A stretch of DNA of 64,000 nt from Micromussa lordhowensis (Eukaryota > Cnidaria > Anthozoa > Scleractinia > Lobophylliidae): contig OZ026604.1 in NCBI GenBank assembly GCA_964020085.1, positions 30,708,618-30,772,617 on the forward strand, in the 5' to 3' direction. The position numbers and the translations under genes are program-made. Every line of letters begins with the position of its first letter. Position 1 is the first letter of the stretch. Positions 9,850 to 18,700 of this stretch are shown piece after piece. Under the pieces are notes generated by a model. It saw only the letters and a list, made by a program, of their open reading frames with translations. It was not told where the DNA came from and made no database searches.

Positions 9850-11081
9850 GAGCCGCAGGCGAGTTTTTCCACAGCTTTTTCGAGTTCTCCCAAACCTTCA
9901 TGAGTGTTTCTATAACTCGATAGGAACACAGAGAACATGTTTTCTATTTCTTTTAGAAAATACTGCGGCGAAGAAAAAGAAAAACAACATGTTTACTTCA
10001 ATCATCAAAATGTAGATTCTCTTTCTTCGCGCCATCAATATGTCAACAGCTCGTGCTAGTCTGTGTTTCTACCGAGTTATAGAAACACGGTTTTAAACCA
10101 GTCAGCGTGCGTATTTGCTTTCGGTTAATTTCTAAAAATTAATACAAATCGTTTAGAATATTTTTTGAAGTATATATGAAATAATTCATATTTGTCATAT
10201 TTCATATTTTCAATTTCATTTAGAATATTATTCAGAAATAAATGGATGATAAATGATTAATCACTAACTAACCTGGTCCCTTTGGAGGCAACAGTTTCCC
10301 CAGTCTAAAGATGACAGCTTTCTCGTAATCTTTTATCACCTGATTGAAGTACGTGTTCATTTATTCATCAGAATTCATTTTAGTAAATAAATATTCTTAC
10401 AAACAATTTCCCAGTCTGACTCAAGTTGTTGTAATAATTATTGCTTTGTTTATCGAGAGCAGTGTTAACATGGAAAAGTCCTTCATACTTGTATTTTGTC
10501 CATTTTAGAACTTTGAGCATGCTCAGTAGTTGTGTGTTGTACCACAATTGTAAGCAGGCGTGTATTGCAAGATATAAATAGACTCTCACCAACAAACCTT
10601 TACCGGCTTCCCTTCGCTGAAGGTCAAGCGCATTTAAATCTATTCTAACAGCCGAAAGGTTGTAGCGTTGGGTTGCCATATAACGACATGACCTTTGAAA
10701 GGCAGTCTCCTCAATTTTTTTTCGCCGATTTCACAGAATTTATCGTTTTTCTTAGAAGTACAGTAGATGTCAAGAACAGCTAGCTTACCTTTAGACAGAA
10801 AAACAGTGATATAGGAAACGTGAAGAGGAGAAGAATTGAGGACAAGAATGAAACGAAACATTCTACGATATTCCGCTCTGATGGTTTGTCTACAATGCAA
10901 AGAAGAAAACTTTGATTACAAGTCGAGTTTTGAGGTTTTGAAAGGTTTAAACTGAAGCTTAAGCTGAAATCTGTGAAAAAGCTTTCATTCGTTTGAAAAT
11001 GACACCTGCTTTGTCGCTTCCGTCGTAATACACTGCTACCTGATGTTCTGGCAATCGGCTGTAAGTGAAAGCCTTCGCCAT
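5319..11081 (-). CDS. STOML1: Stomatin-like protein 1 (SPFH + SCP2 domains), 8 exons
   Basis: Complete gene on the minus strand. Eight coding exons join with consistent phases to 400 aa (human STOML1 is about the same length). Residues 7-10 (YSRL) form a YxxPhi motif, the kind of late-endosome/lysosome sorting signal known in mammalian STOML1. Residues 36-58 are the membrane-inserting hydrophobic hairpin, with Pro51 at the place of the conserved stomatin proline. The SPFH/band 7 domain follows, from about 60 (DYEKAVIFRLGKL) through DTRARAFSVPP and the DLNHSLRMLAQTTL helix to about 196. A Gly-rich linker leads to a C-terminal SCP2 sterol-transfer domain at about 275-388. The SPFH plus SCP2 combination is diagnostic of STOML1, a membrane scaffold linked to cholesterol handling in late endosomes. 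The start lies 107 bp from the divergent MRPL1 start. Introns carry several mobile elements. Exons are listed separately. Confidence 0.93.
6418..6435. repeat. Homopolymer C18 in STOML1 intron 7
   Basis: Eighteen consecutive C on the plus strand, 22 bp from the exon 7 donor. The length call is likely unreliable. Confidence 0.9.
6457..6590 (-). CDS. STOML1: STOML1 exon 7 (linker)
   Basis: Acceptor TCACAG, donor GTATGT. Completes Met196 and encodes residues 197-240, a Gly/Ala/Asn-rich linker between the SPFH and SCP2 domains. Confidence 0.85.
6826..6881 (-). CDS. STOML1: STOML1 exon 6
   Basis: Acceptor AACAG, donor GTAAGT (perfect). Encodes DIVNAAAAIWGVEITRIE (178-195) plus two bases of Met196. 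This corresponds to the WGVEVxRVE segment closing the SPFH domain. Confidence 0.92.
7046..7546. mobile_element. MITE-like element with TIRs in STOML1 intron 5
   Basis: Both ends carry the inverted terminal motif ACCTGCCAACT (5' near 7048, complement near 7533-7543). The element is flanked by the direct duplication ATATCCT at 7039-7045 and 7547-7553; an eighth base on the 5' side is a mismatch. About 500 bp long, with no transposase. The interior contains a minisatellite of CCGAAGAC-type units (about 7127-7253). An 8-bp target duplication would fit a hAT-type non-autonomous element, but the superfamily is not certain. Confidence 0.75.
7722..7925 (-). CDS. STOML1: STOML1 exon 5 (SPFH core)
   Basis: Acceptor CCAAG, donor GTAATT. 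Exactly 68 codons (residues 110-177), with SDGGAVSVGAEVHF and the LRMLAQTTLVN helix typical of band 7 domains. Confidence 0.92.
8025..8066 (+). repeat. Possible Penelope-like terminal motif
   Basis: A short segment with CCGACGTTTCGGAGTAGAC and a downstream CTCCATTATCAAGG resembles sequences repeatedly seen at termini of cnidarian Penelope-like elements. It lies ~180 bp upstream of the reverse transcriptase fragment in the same orientation. The assignment is from memory of such elements, not from alignment. Confidence 0.35.
8110..8820 (+). pseudogene. Penelope-like reverse transcriptase fragment in STOML1 intron 4
   Basis: A 236-codon open frame whose middle and C-terminal parts look like the C-terminal half of a reverse transcriptase: the catalytic YVDD box at 8245-8256 (SYVDDTLTIMPN), then NGMLPFLGTQLL, VYVKPTNSGLLLHFQSN and RYKNGLLRTMLDRAH. 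These follow the order and spacing of Penelope-like retroelements. The fingers and first palm motifs are absent upstream, no intact GIY-YIG endonuclease is seen downstream, and similarity fades after about 8665. So this is a truncated, inactive copy, inserted antisense to STOML1. Confidence 0.7.
8926..9008 (-). CDS. STOML1: STOML1 exon 4
   Basis: Acceptor TTCAG, donor GTATTA. Encodes the end of Gly82 and residues 83-109, including VVFINPCIDVW and RVDTRARAFSVPPQQ, strongly conserved in SPFH proteins. Confidence 0.92.
9609..9660. repeat. Perfect 23-bp inverted repeat (hairpin) in STOML1 intron 3
   Basis: Arms 9609-9631 and 9638-9660 are perfectly complementary, separated by a 6-nt loop (AAAAAC). 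The arms contain GGTGGTGGTGTCCCACTAG. The absence of any mismatch suggests recent origin or gene conversion. Confidence 0.9.
9785..9928. mobile_element. Fold-back element in STOML1 intron 3
   Basis: Imperfect inverted arms (about 9785-9855 and 9860-9928) share TTTCTATCGAGTTATAGA, CACGAGTGAAAGTTTGGGAG and CGAGAAATGCTGTGG or their complements, around a 4-nt centre. A related palindrome (GTGTTTCTACCGAGTTATAG... at 10063-10088) may be the other end of a longer element. MITE-like; no coding capacity. Confidence 0.75.
10273..10339 (-). CDS. STOML1: STOML1 exon 3 (start of SPFH domain)
   Basis: Acceptor CAATCAG, donor GTTAGT. Encodes residues 60-81 (VIKDYEKAVIFRLGKL...) plus one base. This is the classic stomatin YERAVIFRLGR-type signature. 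Confidence 0.92.
10789..10889 (-). CDS. STOML1: STOML1 exon 2 (membrane hairpin)
   Basis: Acceptor TTGTAG, donor GTAAGC. Encodes the end of Asp26 through Lys59, including the hydrophobic hairpin with its central proline (LLLFTFPISLFF). Confidence 0.9.
11006..11081 (-). CDS. STOML1: STOML1 exon 1 (coding part)
   Basis: Encodes residues 1-25 plus one base of codon 26, starting MAKAFTYSRL. The donor GTGTCA is weaker than the others but is the one that gives the correct phase: its final G joins AC of exon 2 to make Asp26. Confidence 0.8.
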
Positions 11082-11188
11082 AGTGTCATCAGAAGACTTT
11101 AAACCATTTCCACAACACAAACGTCTTCCACTCGATTCCACTCCCGTATCAACAACAATGCAGTCAGCGGTCATCCACTGAATCCAAA
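11082..11188. promoter_or_regulatory. Probable bidirectional promoter, STOML1 / MRPL1
   Basis: Only 107 bp separates the start codons of two divergently transcribed genes, so both must share this interval or overlap each other's 5' UTR. No TATA box is evident. AAAATGGCGGC, overlapping the MRPL1 start codon, resembles the YY1 site often found at housekeeping and ribosomal-protein gene starts. Confidence 0.7.
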
Positions 11189-11482
11189 ATGGCGGCACCG
11201 GTTTGTCTTTTGGGGCGCAGATTCTACACGTTGAGATCGGGTCCGATTTTACTCCTTTCACGGAGTTTTGCTGCTAAAAGACATCGGAGAAAAAAAATAC
11301 TTGCGCCATACGAAAAGCTCAAGCTCCAAGATAACAACGTCTATTTACTGAGTGATAGAGACCCCCCTAAGCACACCTTCAGTGAAGCCTTGAGTGCTCT
11401 ACGCGCGTATAATATTTCACTGAGTGGGATTATAGACCAGACTGTGGAGCTTCACCTCAGAATTGACATGGGAGAAAAGAAG
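11189..11482 (+). CDS. MRPL1: MRPL1 exon 1
   Basis: 98 codons from the ATG to ...MGEKK, donor GTTAGT. Contains the mitochondrial presequence and the first L1-domain strand. Confidence 0.9.
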
Positions 11483-14400
11483 GTTAGTAATTTGTAAGGA
11501 GGGCTACATACAGATTGCAAAAATATCCCATTGCATTAACACTTCAACTGAACAACTACATGTTTAGTTGGTATTGGTTTTCAGACTTACCTGTCAGGGA
11601 TAAAATTATCCTGTGAAAAGGCATCAGTCAATCTAATTAGTCAGTGAGTCATTATTCAGTTGTCATTAGTGATCAGTCAGTCCATTGATCAGTAGGTCAG
11701 TCAGTTGGTTAGTCGGCCATTCGTTAGCTGGTCAGTCTGTTGGCCAGTCGGCTAGTTGGTTAGTTGGTCAGTTGGCCAGTCAGTCAGTCGGTCAGTCAAT
11801 CAGTTGGCAGTATATAACATTTGCAGACTGCAGACTGCAGAATTTGTAACTAACATCATTTTCTTATTTCCACTGTCAATAGCTTATGGTAAACAGGCTA
11901 ACCAAGCACTATTCAAGCTAACTAGAGTGATATTCAGGGTAACCAGACTTCTATTAAGGTCTTAATGTAGCCTGTAGTCTACAATAATATTGTTATGAAC
12001 TACTCAGTTGCTCAGTTAGTCAGTAAGTGAGTTGATCAGTCATTCAATCAAACAAGTACATGTAGTCAGTCAAACAAAACAATCTATCATCTGACCAATC
12101 AGTTGTTTATTTTGCTTTGTCGACCATCAGGTAGGGGCAAACAAGTTTGAAGAAATTTATTAAGACTGTTTTGATTTACTTTATAATTGTTTCAATACGT
12201 CAATTTTGATAATATTAAAATTCTAACTTGACTCCAAGGCTTTGGGGGAATAAAACAAAAGAAATAAATTATTCCTCCCTCCACCTCGATGTGATTTGTT
12301 TTGAACCTGTTTCATTCAATACAATGTGTTCTGCTTACCTTTTACAGAAGAACAAGCTCAATCCTTTTCACGGCCTAATGTTGCTTCCTAAACCATATGG
12401 AGTGGAAAGAAAGGTTCTTGTTTTTGCTAAGGTAAAAAGCTGTAACATATACAGTAATGGGAATATCGTTTATATACTGTAGACACTAATGTTTTGTTGG
12501 AAAATTATACAGCACTTGTAAAATTTATACAAAACTACATCCACAACCCAAGAAGTATATTTTCCATATCCTCACTAGTGGGGACATGGACATTTTCCCT
12601 ACAAATCCTTGTTTTTAAACTGCTATAAAATCTCTGACTTTCAGTTTTTGAAGAGCCTAGAATTTTCTATTCTTCCTAATACTTTACCCCTCTTTCTATT
12701 CTCCACTAGTTATATGCCAGTAGCTTCCTTTTGTAGTAATTAATAATGGAAAACGTTTCTGGAGGGCAAACCTTCTTCGCTTCCACTTCCGCTTTCTAAT
12801 CGTCTTTAAGTCTTAACCTTACATGGCATTGGTCTAAAATAGTTGTTCTGGCCATTTAAAACAGGCTCTTTCCAGTTCTGAAACTCACTTAACTGTAGCT
12901 AAAAGTTTTGAAATTATCAGTCACATGACCAACTGTTGGAAAAGGCCTATTTGGTGCTTCAAACCTTCTGTTGATTAGGATGAAGCTGCTGAGGCTGCAA
13001 GGAATGCTGGGGGAAATATTGTAGGTGGAGAGGAACTCATTAAAATGGTAAGTATTTTATTTGTTTACTCTGCATGCAACAGATTTGTAAATGATATAAG
13101 AAGGAAAATAAATAAAAAAGTAACTTTTGTGACACTCTTATTCATTAGTACTATTTACTACGATCATCAATTGAGTAAGGCATGACGGAGCTTTCGCCAC
13201 AAAGTTTTGACCTTAAAATTACTGTGTTGTGATGGGCAACTTTCCTTGCTTCCCATGGTAACAATATCATCGCCTACAATTTTGCGTGCTTTGCTGCTAA
13301 TGATGTCAAAAGCCAACAGGCTGTCACTGGAAATGGAGCCAGCTTCCCTGATGACAACAACACACTCTGAATATTAAAACCTGGTCACCAAACTCTTGTT
13401 GCACCTTACTCAACTGATAATCTTAGTAACCATTTTTCTCTCACAAAATATTGAAATATCTAGTATATCAGCTTGTTACTGAAGATATTGCTTTTCTCCT
13501 CTGAAATCATTGCAGCAATTAACAGAACTTAATGTAGAATGTAGAGTAAATTTGTAAAAATCTCTGAAAAAGTTTAAAAGTTTATGATTGAAAACAAGGA
13601 ACACTATTATTATTTTTTATTTATTGGTCCAGCAAAGTTTATTTCATTCCAATCCATTTTTTAACTATTTGTATAGGTAATTGTACGGTTTAGAGTTCAA
13701 TTTGGAATTAATTTGCACCCGAAGCGGCTTGTGCAATTTCAGCTTTTTGAAAAACTCAAATCAATTTCAAATTGAATGAGAAAAACCGTATGATTACTTA
13801 TTAATAATACAAACATGAAAAAACTTGCGCAGAAAAATTGCCAGAAGATGTTTCTTGAAGCCATTTTTTCGCATTTGAGAAAAGTTTATTCAGAGTTTCC
13901 TTGTACAAAATTTTTGTCATTGCTTTACATGATATCACTGGCCTACAAAATTTCTCATTGTCTTTCTGCCAATCATTATCCAGAATTACGATGTGTAATT
14001 TGCACTGGTGTTACACTTGAACTGCACTGCTCTCATCCAATCAGAATCGAGTAGTTTTTTCATGTGTATTATTAAGCTTGCTATTAGGTTTGTTGTATTT
14101 TTTTCAAAAACAGATAATTTACATGTTTTTGTTTATATCAAATAAACATTGTAGTTGTACTGTACATGTATTATTATATGGCTTTATTATTGAATCAAGG
14201 TTGCTGATGGGGAAGTGACAGACTTTGATCAGTGTCTCTGCACCTTGGAATTTCTGGACAAAATGAAACCATTACAACAAACACTTAAAGAAAAGATGCC
14301 AACAACTCGAAGAGGTAACAAAACCAGCGAACACAAATTTAATGTGTCATAAGTAGTTATTAGAGTTGATTTATTACATTGTAGCACCCAATGACCTTAA

Positions 14401-16218
14401 TGAGTCTGGCACAAAGTCCTCACTTAAACCATGCCATTCTGAGTTACCGGTAGCCAAGCAAATGAAAGGCATCACTTACATGTAAATTGCTGTGGAGGCA
14501 TAACTTTGGGCTGTGTACTTAAACTGAGAGTAGGCTTACCACCTTGTACGGACTAACAGGAATGGAGAGACCTTGTTGATGCATATGTATGACAAAAGTC
14601 CAGAAGACTACCTACAGTGTACATGTATTATTCCACCATACACTGTAGCTCTGATCATTTCACTTGATGGTTAAATTCTAAATGTCCATTCTCTATTTCA
14701 TGTGGTTGCTGTTTGTTTCAGGCACTGCATCTGATGACATTGCTTCTGCCATTGAAACATACAAAAAGGGCCATCCATACAAGTGCGACAGGGATGGAAT
14801 AATCGATGTGGGAGTAGGAAAGGTTACCTTCGCAAGTTTAAATCTGTTTTGCGTTTTTCAATTGGCATACATATACATAGAAAATTACTATTCTTTTGGC
14901 TGTGACTTTATTTTGCAGCTCAGCTTTACTGATTCAGAAGTAAGAACAAACACTGCTGCAGTGTTATCTGCTATTTCCACACACAAAATATCTACTAAAG
15001 GTATTTAGTACTAATAATAATTTATGTAGCATGATAGACACATAATGCATGCAAAGCATAATTCAGGTGTATTGTACATGTAGCTCTTTGCTTTGCAGAG
15101 TATTCCTTTCATATTTTAAGCCTGTCAGATTTGGCTGATTTGATAAAGAAGAGGTCATGATTCTTGGTGTTGGCCAAACAGATTGCAACCTCTCGGGACA
15201 AAAATGCAAATCATTAACAATAATCGGTGATTCTCTATCATCATAGGCCTGCAATGCATGCAGAGAGCTAGATTAATAAAAGCTCTCTGTATGCATTGCA
15301 GCACTATGATGCTAGAGAATTATTGTTAATAGACGAGGTTGAGCAAAATATCGTGACTTGTCAGTGGCAAGCAAATCAACATTGATACGAGAGACACTGA
15401 CAAATCACTATATTCTGCAGTAACCAAGTTCAACAACTGTTTTATCATTTGATCACTAAGTTTGTTTTCATTTTTAAATCACTCCCTGACAGTTCAGGAA
15501 AGCGATGTACCATTTTTCACACAACAGCATGGTCACAATTACTCATGAGCAGAATATTTAAGACGGATTCCGCTCAAGGTTCAAGCAATAAGTGCAAAAA
15601 TTATTTACTAAAAATGTACTCATGGCACAGCAACTTTTTTAACACTGTTTAACGCATCTCACTGTAATTCATTTCTCTAGGTGACCCTGCAATTAAATCT
15701 CCAAGCATTCTCGAGGAAATTAATGTAAAACCTTGTAAGAATGCTAATGCGAGTGTAATTCTGTTTTCAACTAATGCAAAATGTCCGTTTTAACTGAACT
15801 ATAGATAACTTGAAGTTCATTTTTCCCTCGCGGGGTCAGCTTGAGAACTTGAATCTCAATAAGACCTTCTTACCTTTATCCAAAATATTACCATGGTAAG
15901 AGGGTTTTTTGGTAACTTAATTTTTGCCATTATTGCTCGAATGTTGTGTGGAAATCGTCTTAATATTTGTAGCAAAATTAAACATATTTAGATGATACTT
16001 ACAAAATACACATGAGCAGACCATTATTTATAGCCAGTTATTTGCAGGTCACTTGGTGGGCTCTCGGCCAATGAAAAGGAAGAAAAAATGCATAGTATGA
16101 TAGTCTTGCCTATCTCTATTTATTGTTTTCTCAATCAGGTGCATTCTTTAAGGAGCTCGACATTTCATATGCAACTGGTCCCAGATATCCTCTACAGTTG
16201 GATGAGTGGGTCGGGTGA
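11189..16218 (+). CDS. MRPL1: Mitochondrial large-subunit ribosomal protein L1 (uL1m), 7 exons
   Basis: Seven exons join in phase to 274 aa. The N-terminus (MAAPVCLLGRRFYTLRSG...) is basic, hydroxylated and free of acids, as expected of a mitochondrial presequence, followed by KRHRRKK. The L1 domain follows: YLLSDRDPPKHTFSEALSAL, VELHLRIDMG, FHGLMLLPKPYGVERKVLVF, the DEAAEAARNAGGNIVGGEEL segment, a divergent middle part in exon 4, then DRDGIIDVGVGK and FTDSEVRTNTAAVLSAI. uL1 forms the L1 stalk of the ribosome, binds 23S-type rRNA and helps release E-site tRNA. Exon 4 is less like bacterial L1 than the rest. Exon boundaries are listed separately. A candidate poly(A) signal lies at 16837. Confidence 0.9.
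11634..11812. repeat. Degenerate GTCAGT/GGCCAGT repeat in MRPL1 intron 1
   Basis: GTCAGT and variants (GTTAGT, GCCAGT) with the linkers TG and CG recur about every 4-8 bases for ~180 bp. A smaller patch lies at about 12001-12055. It looks like a decayed CAGT-type microsatellite. Confidence 0.75.
12348..12431 (+). CDS. MRPL1: MRPL1 exon 2
   Basis: Acceptor TTTACAG, donor GTAAAA. 28 codons including FHGLMLLPKPYGVERKVLVF, equivalent to the bacterial L1 VRGTVxLPHGTGKxxRVxVF segment. Confidence 0.92.
12979..13047 (+). CDS. MRPL1: MRPL1 exon 3
   Basis: Acceptor TTGATTAG, donor GTAAGT. 23 codons (DEAAEAARNAGGNIVGGEEL...), matching the L1 segment in which AGA...VGGEDLI is conserved. Confidence 0.92.
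13801..14075. mobile_element. MITE-like element in MRPL1 intron 3
   Basis: The ends are near-perfect inverted repeats of ~23 bp: TTAATAATACAAACATGAAA at 13801 and the complement (TTTTTTCATGTGTATTATTA) at 14055-14074, with one extra base and one or two mismatches. A TA at each edge fits a TA target-site duplication (Tc1/mariner-type MITE), though TA is weak evidence in AT-rich DNA. No transposase. Confidence 0.65.
14200..14314 (+). CDS. MRPL1: MRPL1 exon 4
   Basis: Acceptor AATCAAG, donor GTAACA. 38 codons plus one base (VADGEVTDFDQCLCTLEF...). Corresponds to the FDxxxATPDMMxxVxKLG region but with reduced similarity. Confidence 0.85.
14722..14822 (+). CDS. MRPL1: MRPL1 exon 5
   Basis: Acceptor TGTTTCAG, donor GTTACC. 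Completes Gly188 and adds 33 codons, ending DRDGIIDVGVGK, equivalent to the bacterial DKxGxxHxxIGK motif. Confidence 0.9.
14919..15000 (+). CDS. MRPL1: MRPL1 exon 6
   Basis: Acceptor TTTTGCAG, donor GTATTT. 27 codons plus one base: LSFTDSEVRTNTAAVLSAIS, the L1 region conserved as FxxxxLxxNxxAxxxAI. Confidence 0.9.
15214..15329. mobile_element. Fold-back element in MRPL1 intron 6
   Basis: Inverted arms of ~50 bp (15214-15269 and 15281-15329) sharing TTAACAATAAT, ATCATAG, CTGCAATGCAT and CAGAGAGCT, around an 11-nt loop. The left arm carries a few inserted bases. No coding capacity. Confidence 0.8.
15337..15435. mobile_element. Second, adjacent fold-back element in MRPL1 intron 6
   Basis: Imperfect inverted arms: GTTGAGCAAAATATCGTGAC and TTGTCAGTG (about 15337-15367) versus CACTGACAA, TCACTATATTCTGC and GTTCAAC (about 15400-15435). 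It starts eight bases after the preceding fold-back element, so the two may be one compound insertion. Confidence 0.65.
16139..16218 (+). CDS. MRPL1: MRPL1 exon 7 and stop
   Basis: Acceptor CAATCAG. Completes Gly249 and adds 25 codons with ISYATGPRYPLQLDEW, then TGA at 16216-16218. It matches the end of the L1 fold, where a short strand follows the SSTMGPG-like segment. Confidence 0.85.
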
Positions 16219-16836
16219 TGAGCTGGTGACACAGTGTATCAGTGATTGGACGAAAACAAAGACCAACAAAAACAGATCTGCAAGGCAGTTGGAATGTGAA
16301 AGATTCTTCATTAGAAGAGGAAGTGGAATGGATTTGTTATGACATGTACCTTTGGCTGCTGGTTCCTGCCTAATTGCTGCACTAATTGGAGTTTTTAGTA
16401 TATATATATTTTTTCCCTGACTTTTTCAAATGTATTCATGGCTTCAATGCAGTAAAAGCAATTTCTACCGACAAGCTGTTGATGTTTCTGTTTTGGAAGC
16501 ATGAATGGTACGCATTGTCCTCTGATTCTCTCTGACAAGGTTGTAACAATTTGGATGCAGCACTTCGATTCGGAGAAGGTTTAAGTCGCAAGACAACCGA
16601 CTGTACTTAATAGAACCATTAGTGGAACAATTGTCAGGGTACAAAGAGACACTTACAGACCACAGGACATAAAGCCTGCGTGGGTAACCTGTACTCACAA
16701 GTAGGACGTCATCCAATGTTGCCTCAAGAACATAAAGTACCTTGTGCGTTAAGTGAAAAACAACATTGCCCGGAGGGGTAGCAAAGTAATGATCAGAAAA
16801 ATTGGTGAAACTTTGGTATAGTTGAGTGCAATTGTA

Positions 16837-16842
16837 AATAAA
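16837..16842 (+). terminator. Candidate poly(A) signal of MRPL1
   Basis: AATAAA about 620 nt after the MRPL1 stop, the clearest such hexamer downstream on the plus strand. Confidence 0.4.
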
Positions 16843-17951
16843 AGTATTGAAAACAATGACCGCAGTGTTTTGTCAGCTATAGCGACGACAGAAGGTTTAA
16901 CATGTGAGAAAAATGCTTCGTGTACTTTAAACCTAAATTTTTATCAATTTGCCTGAAGTTATTGATGGCACTTCAGCCTGTCTTACACAACGTACGGGCC
17001 AGCTGAAGGCTGTTTTATCATGAGTTGCAAATCTTTAAAGACACACAGTAGGTTGGAGACCTGGCGGGCAGTTAATTTTTCGAGTTTGGAAATGATTTTG
17101 CGTACACTACGCAGAGCATTTTAAACCATGTATTAGCAGTTGTTTGTTTTTAAGTTGTTTAAAAAAGTAATTAAAATCGAGGGATGCAAAAAGCAGGTAT
17201 ATGAGTGACGATAAATCATTGCAAACAATTAAAGCTAAAGTGTCCATGAAGCTGACATGTCGTTAAGAAACAATTATAATATGGCACGTTAAGAAGTTCT
17301 AATGTTTCGTTGTGCGCTTTTCAAGGTAGACCTAAAAATTTCAGAAGATTGTCAAAAGTACATCTTATGGTTTTGAAGCCGTGATTTTATTTTAAACCCT
17401 AAAGTAGAGAAAGAAGCTTGTTTTTCATATGCGAGACTTTGTTTTGCTTGATAAACATTTTCTAGACATAATATTTCCATGTAAGGGAGATACATATATA
17501 TATGAATTTCCATGTAGGATAAACAAACAGTCAGCAATCTTTGCTGGAAACGTTTAATGACGCAATAAAACGATGCTTGACCTATGCGTCTCCAGGTTAA
17601 ATGAATCGAAGCAAGCTATGACTCAGCCTGAACTCTTGACACCTGCAAATAAGACGTGATGAAAGATTCCTTAAATTTACGCAAAAAACAACGTTTTTCA
17701 AGAATACTGTCAAGTTTCTTTGCAGAGTTTCCCTACTTATGTTTAAAATGCCCAACAATAGTTTCGGTCGATACAAGAAATCCTTTTGATAGTTCTACCA
17801 CTCAGCAATCACGCAGTTTTATTCAGCTGTATCTACCTGTAGCTATGAACACACCACCTGTTGAGCGTGCAAGGCGTGCGGTATGTCCTCGGCAGGTCAG
17901 TCGAGCAGCACAGTGAGCCAGTTATTGTTCATTTACCACATCTTCGCAATC
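16843..17951. other. Intergenic region between MRPL1 and the FKBP gene
   Basis: No exon, RNA gene or mobile element could be supported. It should contain the promoter and 5' UTR of the FKBP gene; no TATA element stands out. An alternative in-frame ATG at 17883 lies 23 codons upstream of the preferred FKBP start. Confidence 0.5.
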
Positions 17952-18603
17952 ATGGACAGAACTCTCAGCTTTCTTATACTTTTGTGTTTTGTGGCACTAT
18001 GCCTTGCAAAAAACGGTCACAGTTCAGACGAGCCAGGCGCAAAGTTGATGATGAAAAGAGGCGCTGCTAAGGACGATGATGATGATGCGAAAGTTGAAGT
18101 TGTTCACGATGGGAAGGATGAATCAGCAAAGGAGAAAAAAGCTTCAGATGAACACGAAACGAAAACGAAGGACGACAACGATGAAAAAGACCATGTGAGC
18201 AAGAAGAAGAGTGAAGATCACGATGATATGATAGATGACGAAGATGAACATGAAGAAGAAGAAGATGAAGATGAACACGAGGAAGACGAACAGGAAGAAG
18301 AAGTCGATCCAAACGCTAAAATCGAAATTCACGATCTCTACACCCCCAAGGACTGTGTGAACAAATCCAAGTCCGGAGATCTCGTTGTGATTCACTACAG
18401 AGGCTGGTTGGCGGATGGTACGCTGTTTGACACAACAATCGATCCTAACAAAGGCTACATGCCGTTTGAGTTTATGCTGGGAACTGGCACTGTCATCAAA
18501 GGTTTTGAGCGTGGAGTCTTGGATATGTGCACAGGACAGAAGAGAGAAATTGTTATTCCACCGTCGCTTGGTTATGGAAAACGGGGAGCTGGCGAAATAC
18601 CAG
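17952..18603 (+). CDS. Secreted/ER FKBP-type prolyl isomerase, first exon (partial gene)
   Basis: First coding exon (217 codons plus one base) ending at a GTTAGA donor. The chosen ATG directly precedes a signal peptide (MDRTLSFLILLCFVALCLA). Residues ~39-119 are a highly acidic, lysine-interspersed linker, unusual for single-domain FKBPs. The FKBP domain starts near residue 142: VVIHYRGWLADGTLFDTT (Tyr149, Phe159, Asp160), FEFMLGTGTVIKGF and IPPSLGYGKRGAGEIP (Tyr208). These are the FKBP12 active-site positions, but the residue at the place of FKBP12 Trp59 is Phe185. The exon stops before the last beta strand, so the gene needs at least one more exon; none is visible. Similarity is closest to the ER group (FKBP2, FKBP7/14, FKBP9/10). 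EF-hands or an HDEL-type retention signal, if present, lie outside the window. Confidence 0.87.
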
Positions 18604-18700
18604 GTTAGAAAATATTTATTAAATTTCTCGCGCTGCCACTTCCTAAAGCAAATTTATGTATTTGTTGTTCAAACGTTTTCATTTAGACTAATTAGTCTCG
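18604..18700 (+). other. Start of FKBP intron 1, contig end
   Basis: Intron sequence from the donor to the assembly gap. It contains the 14-bp palindrome AGACTAATTAGTCT at 18685-18698, two bases before the run of N. Confidence 0.6.

Noticed and set aside
16465..16716. 83-codon minus-strand ORF in the MRPL1 3' region
   Set aside because: No recognised motif, no splice partner, and it overlaps the probable MRPL1 3' UTR on the other strand.
17883..17951. Upstream in-frame ATG as the FKBP start
   Set aside because: It would place 23 residues before a good signal peptide; the ATG at 17952 directly precedes the hydrophobic core. The upstream start cannot be fully excluded without transcript data.
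18067..18395. Minus-strand ORFs opposite the FKBP acidic region
   Set aside because: They are Leu/His/Phe/Val-rich shadows of the GAA/GAT-rich acidic codons.
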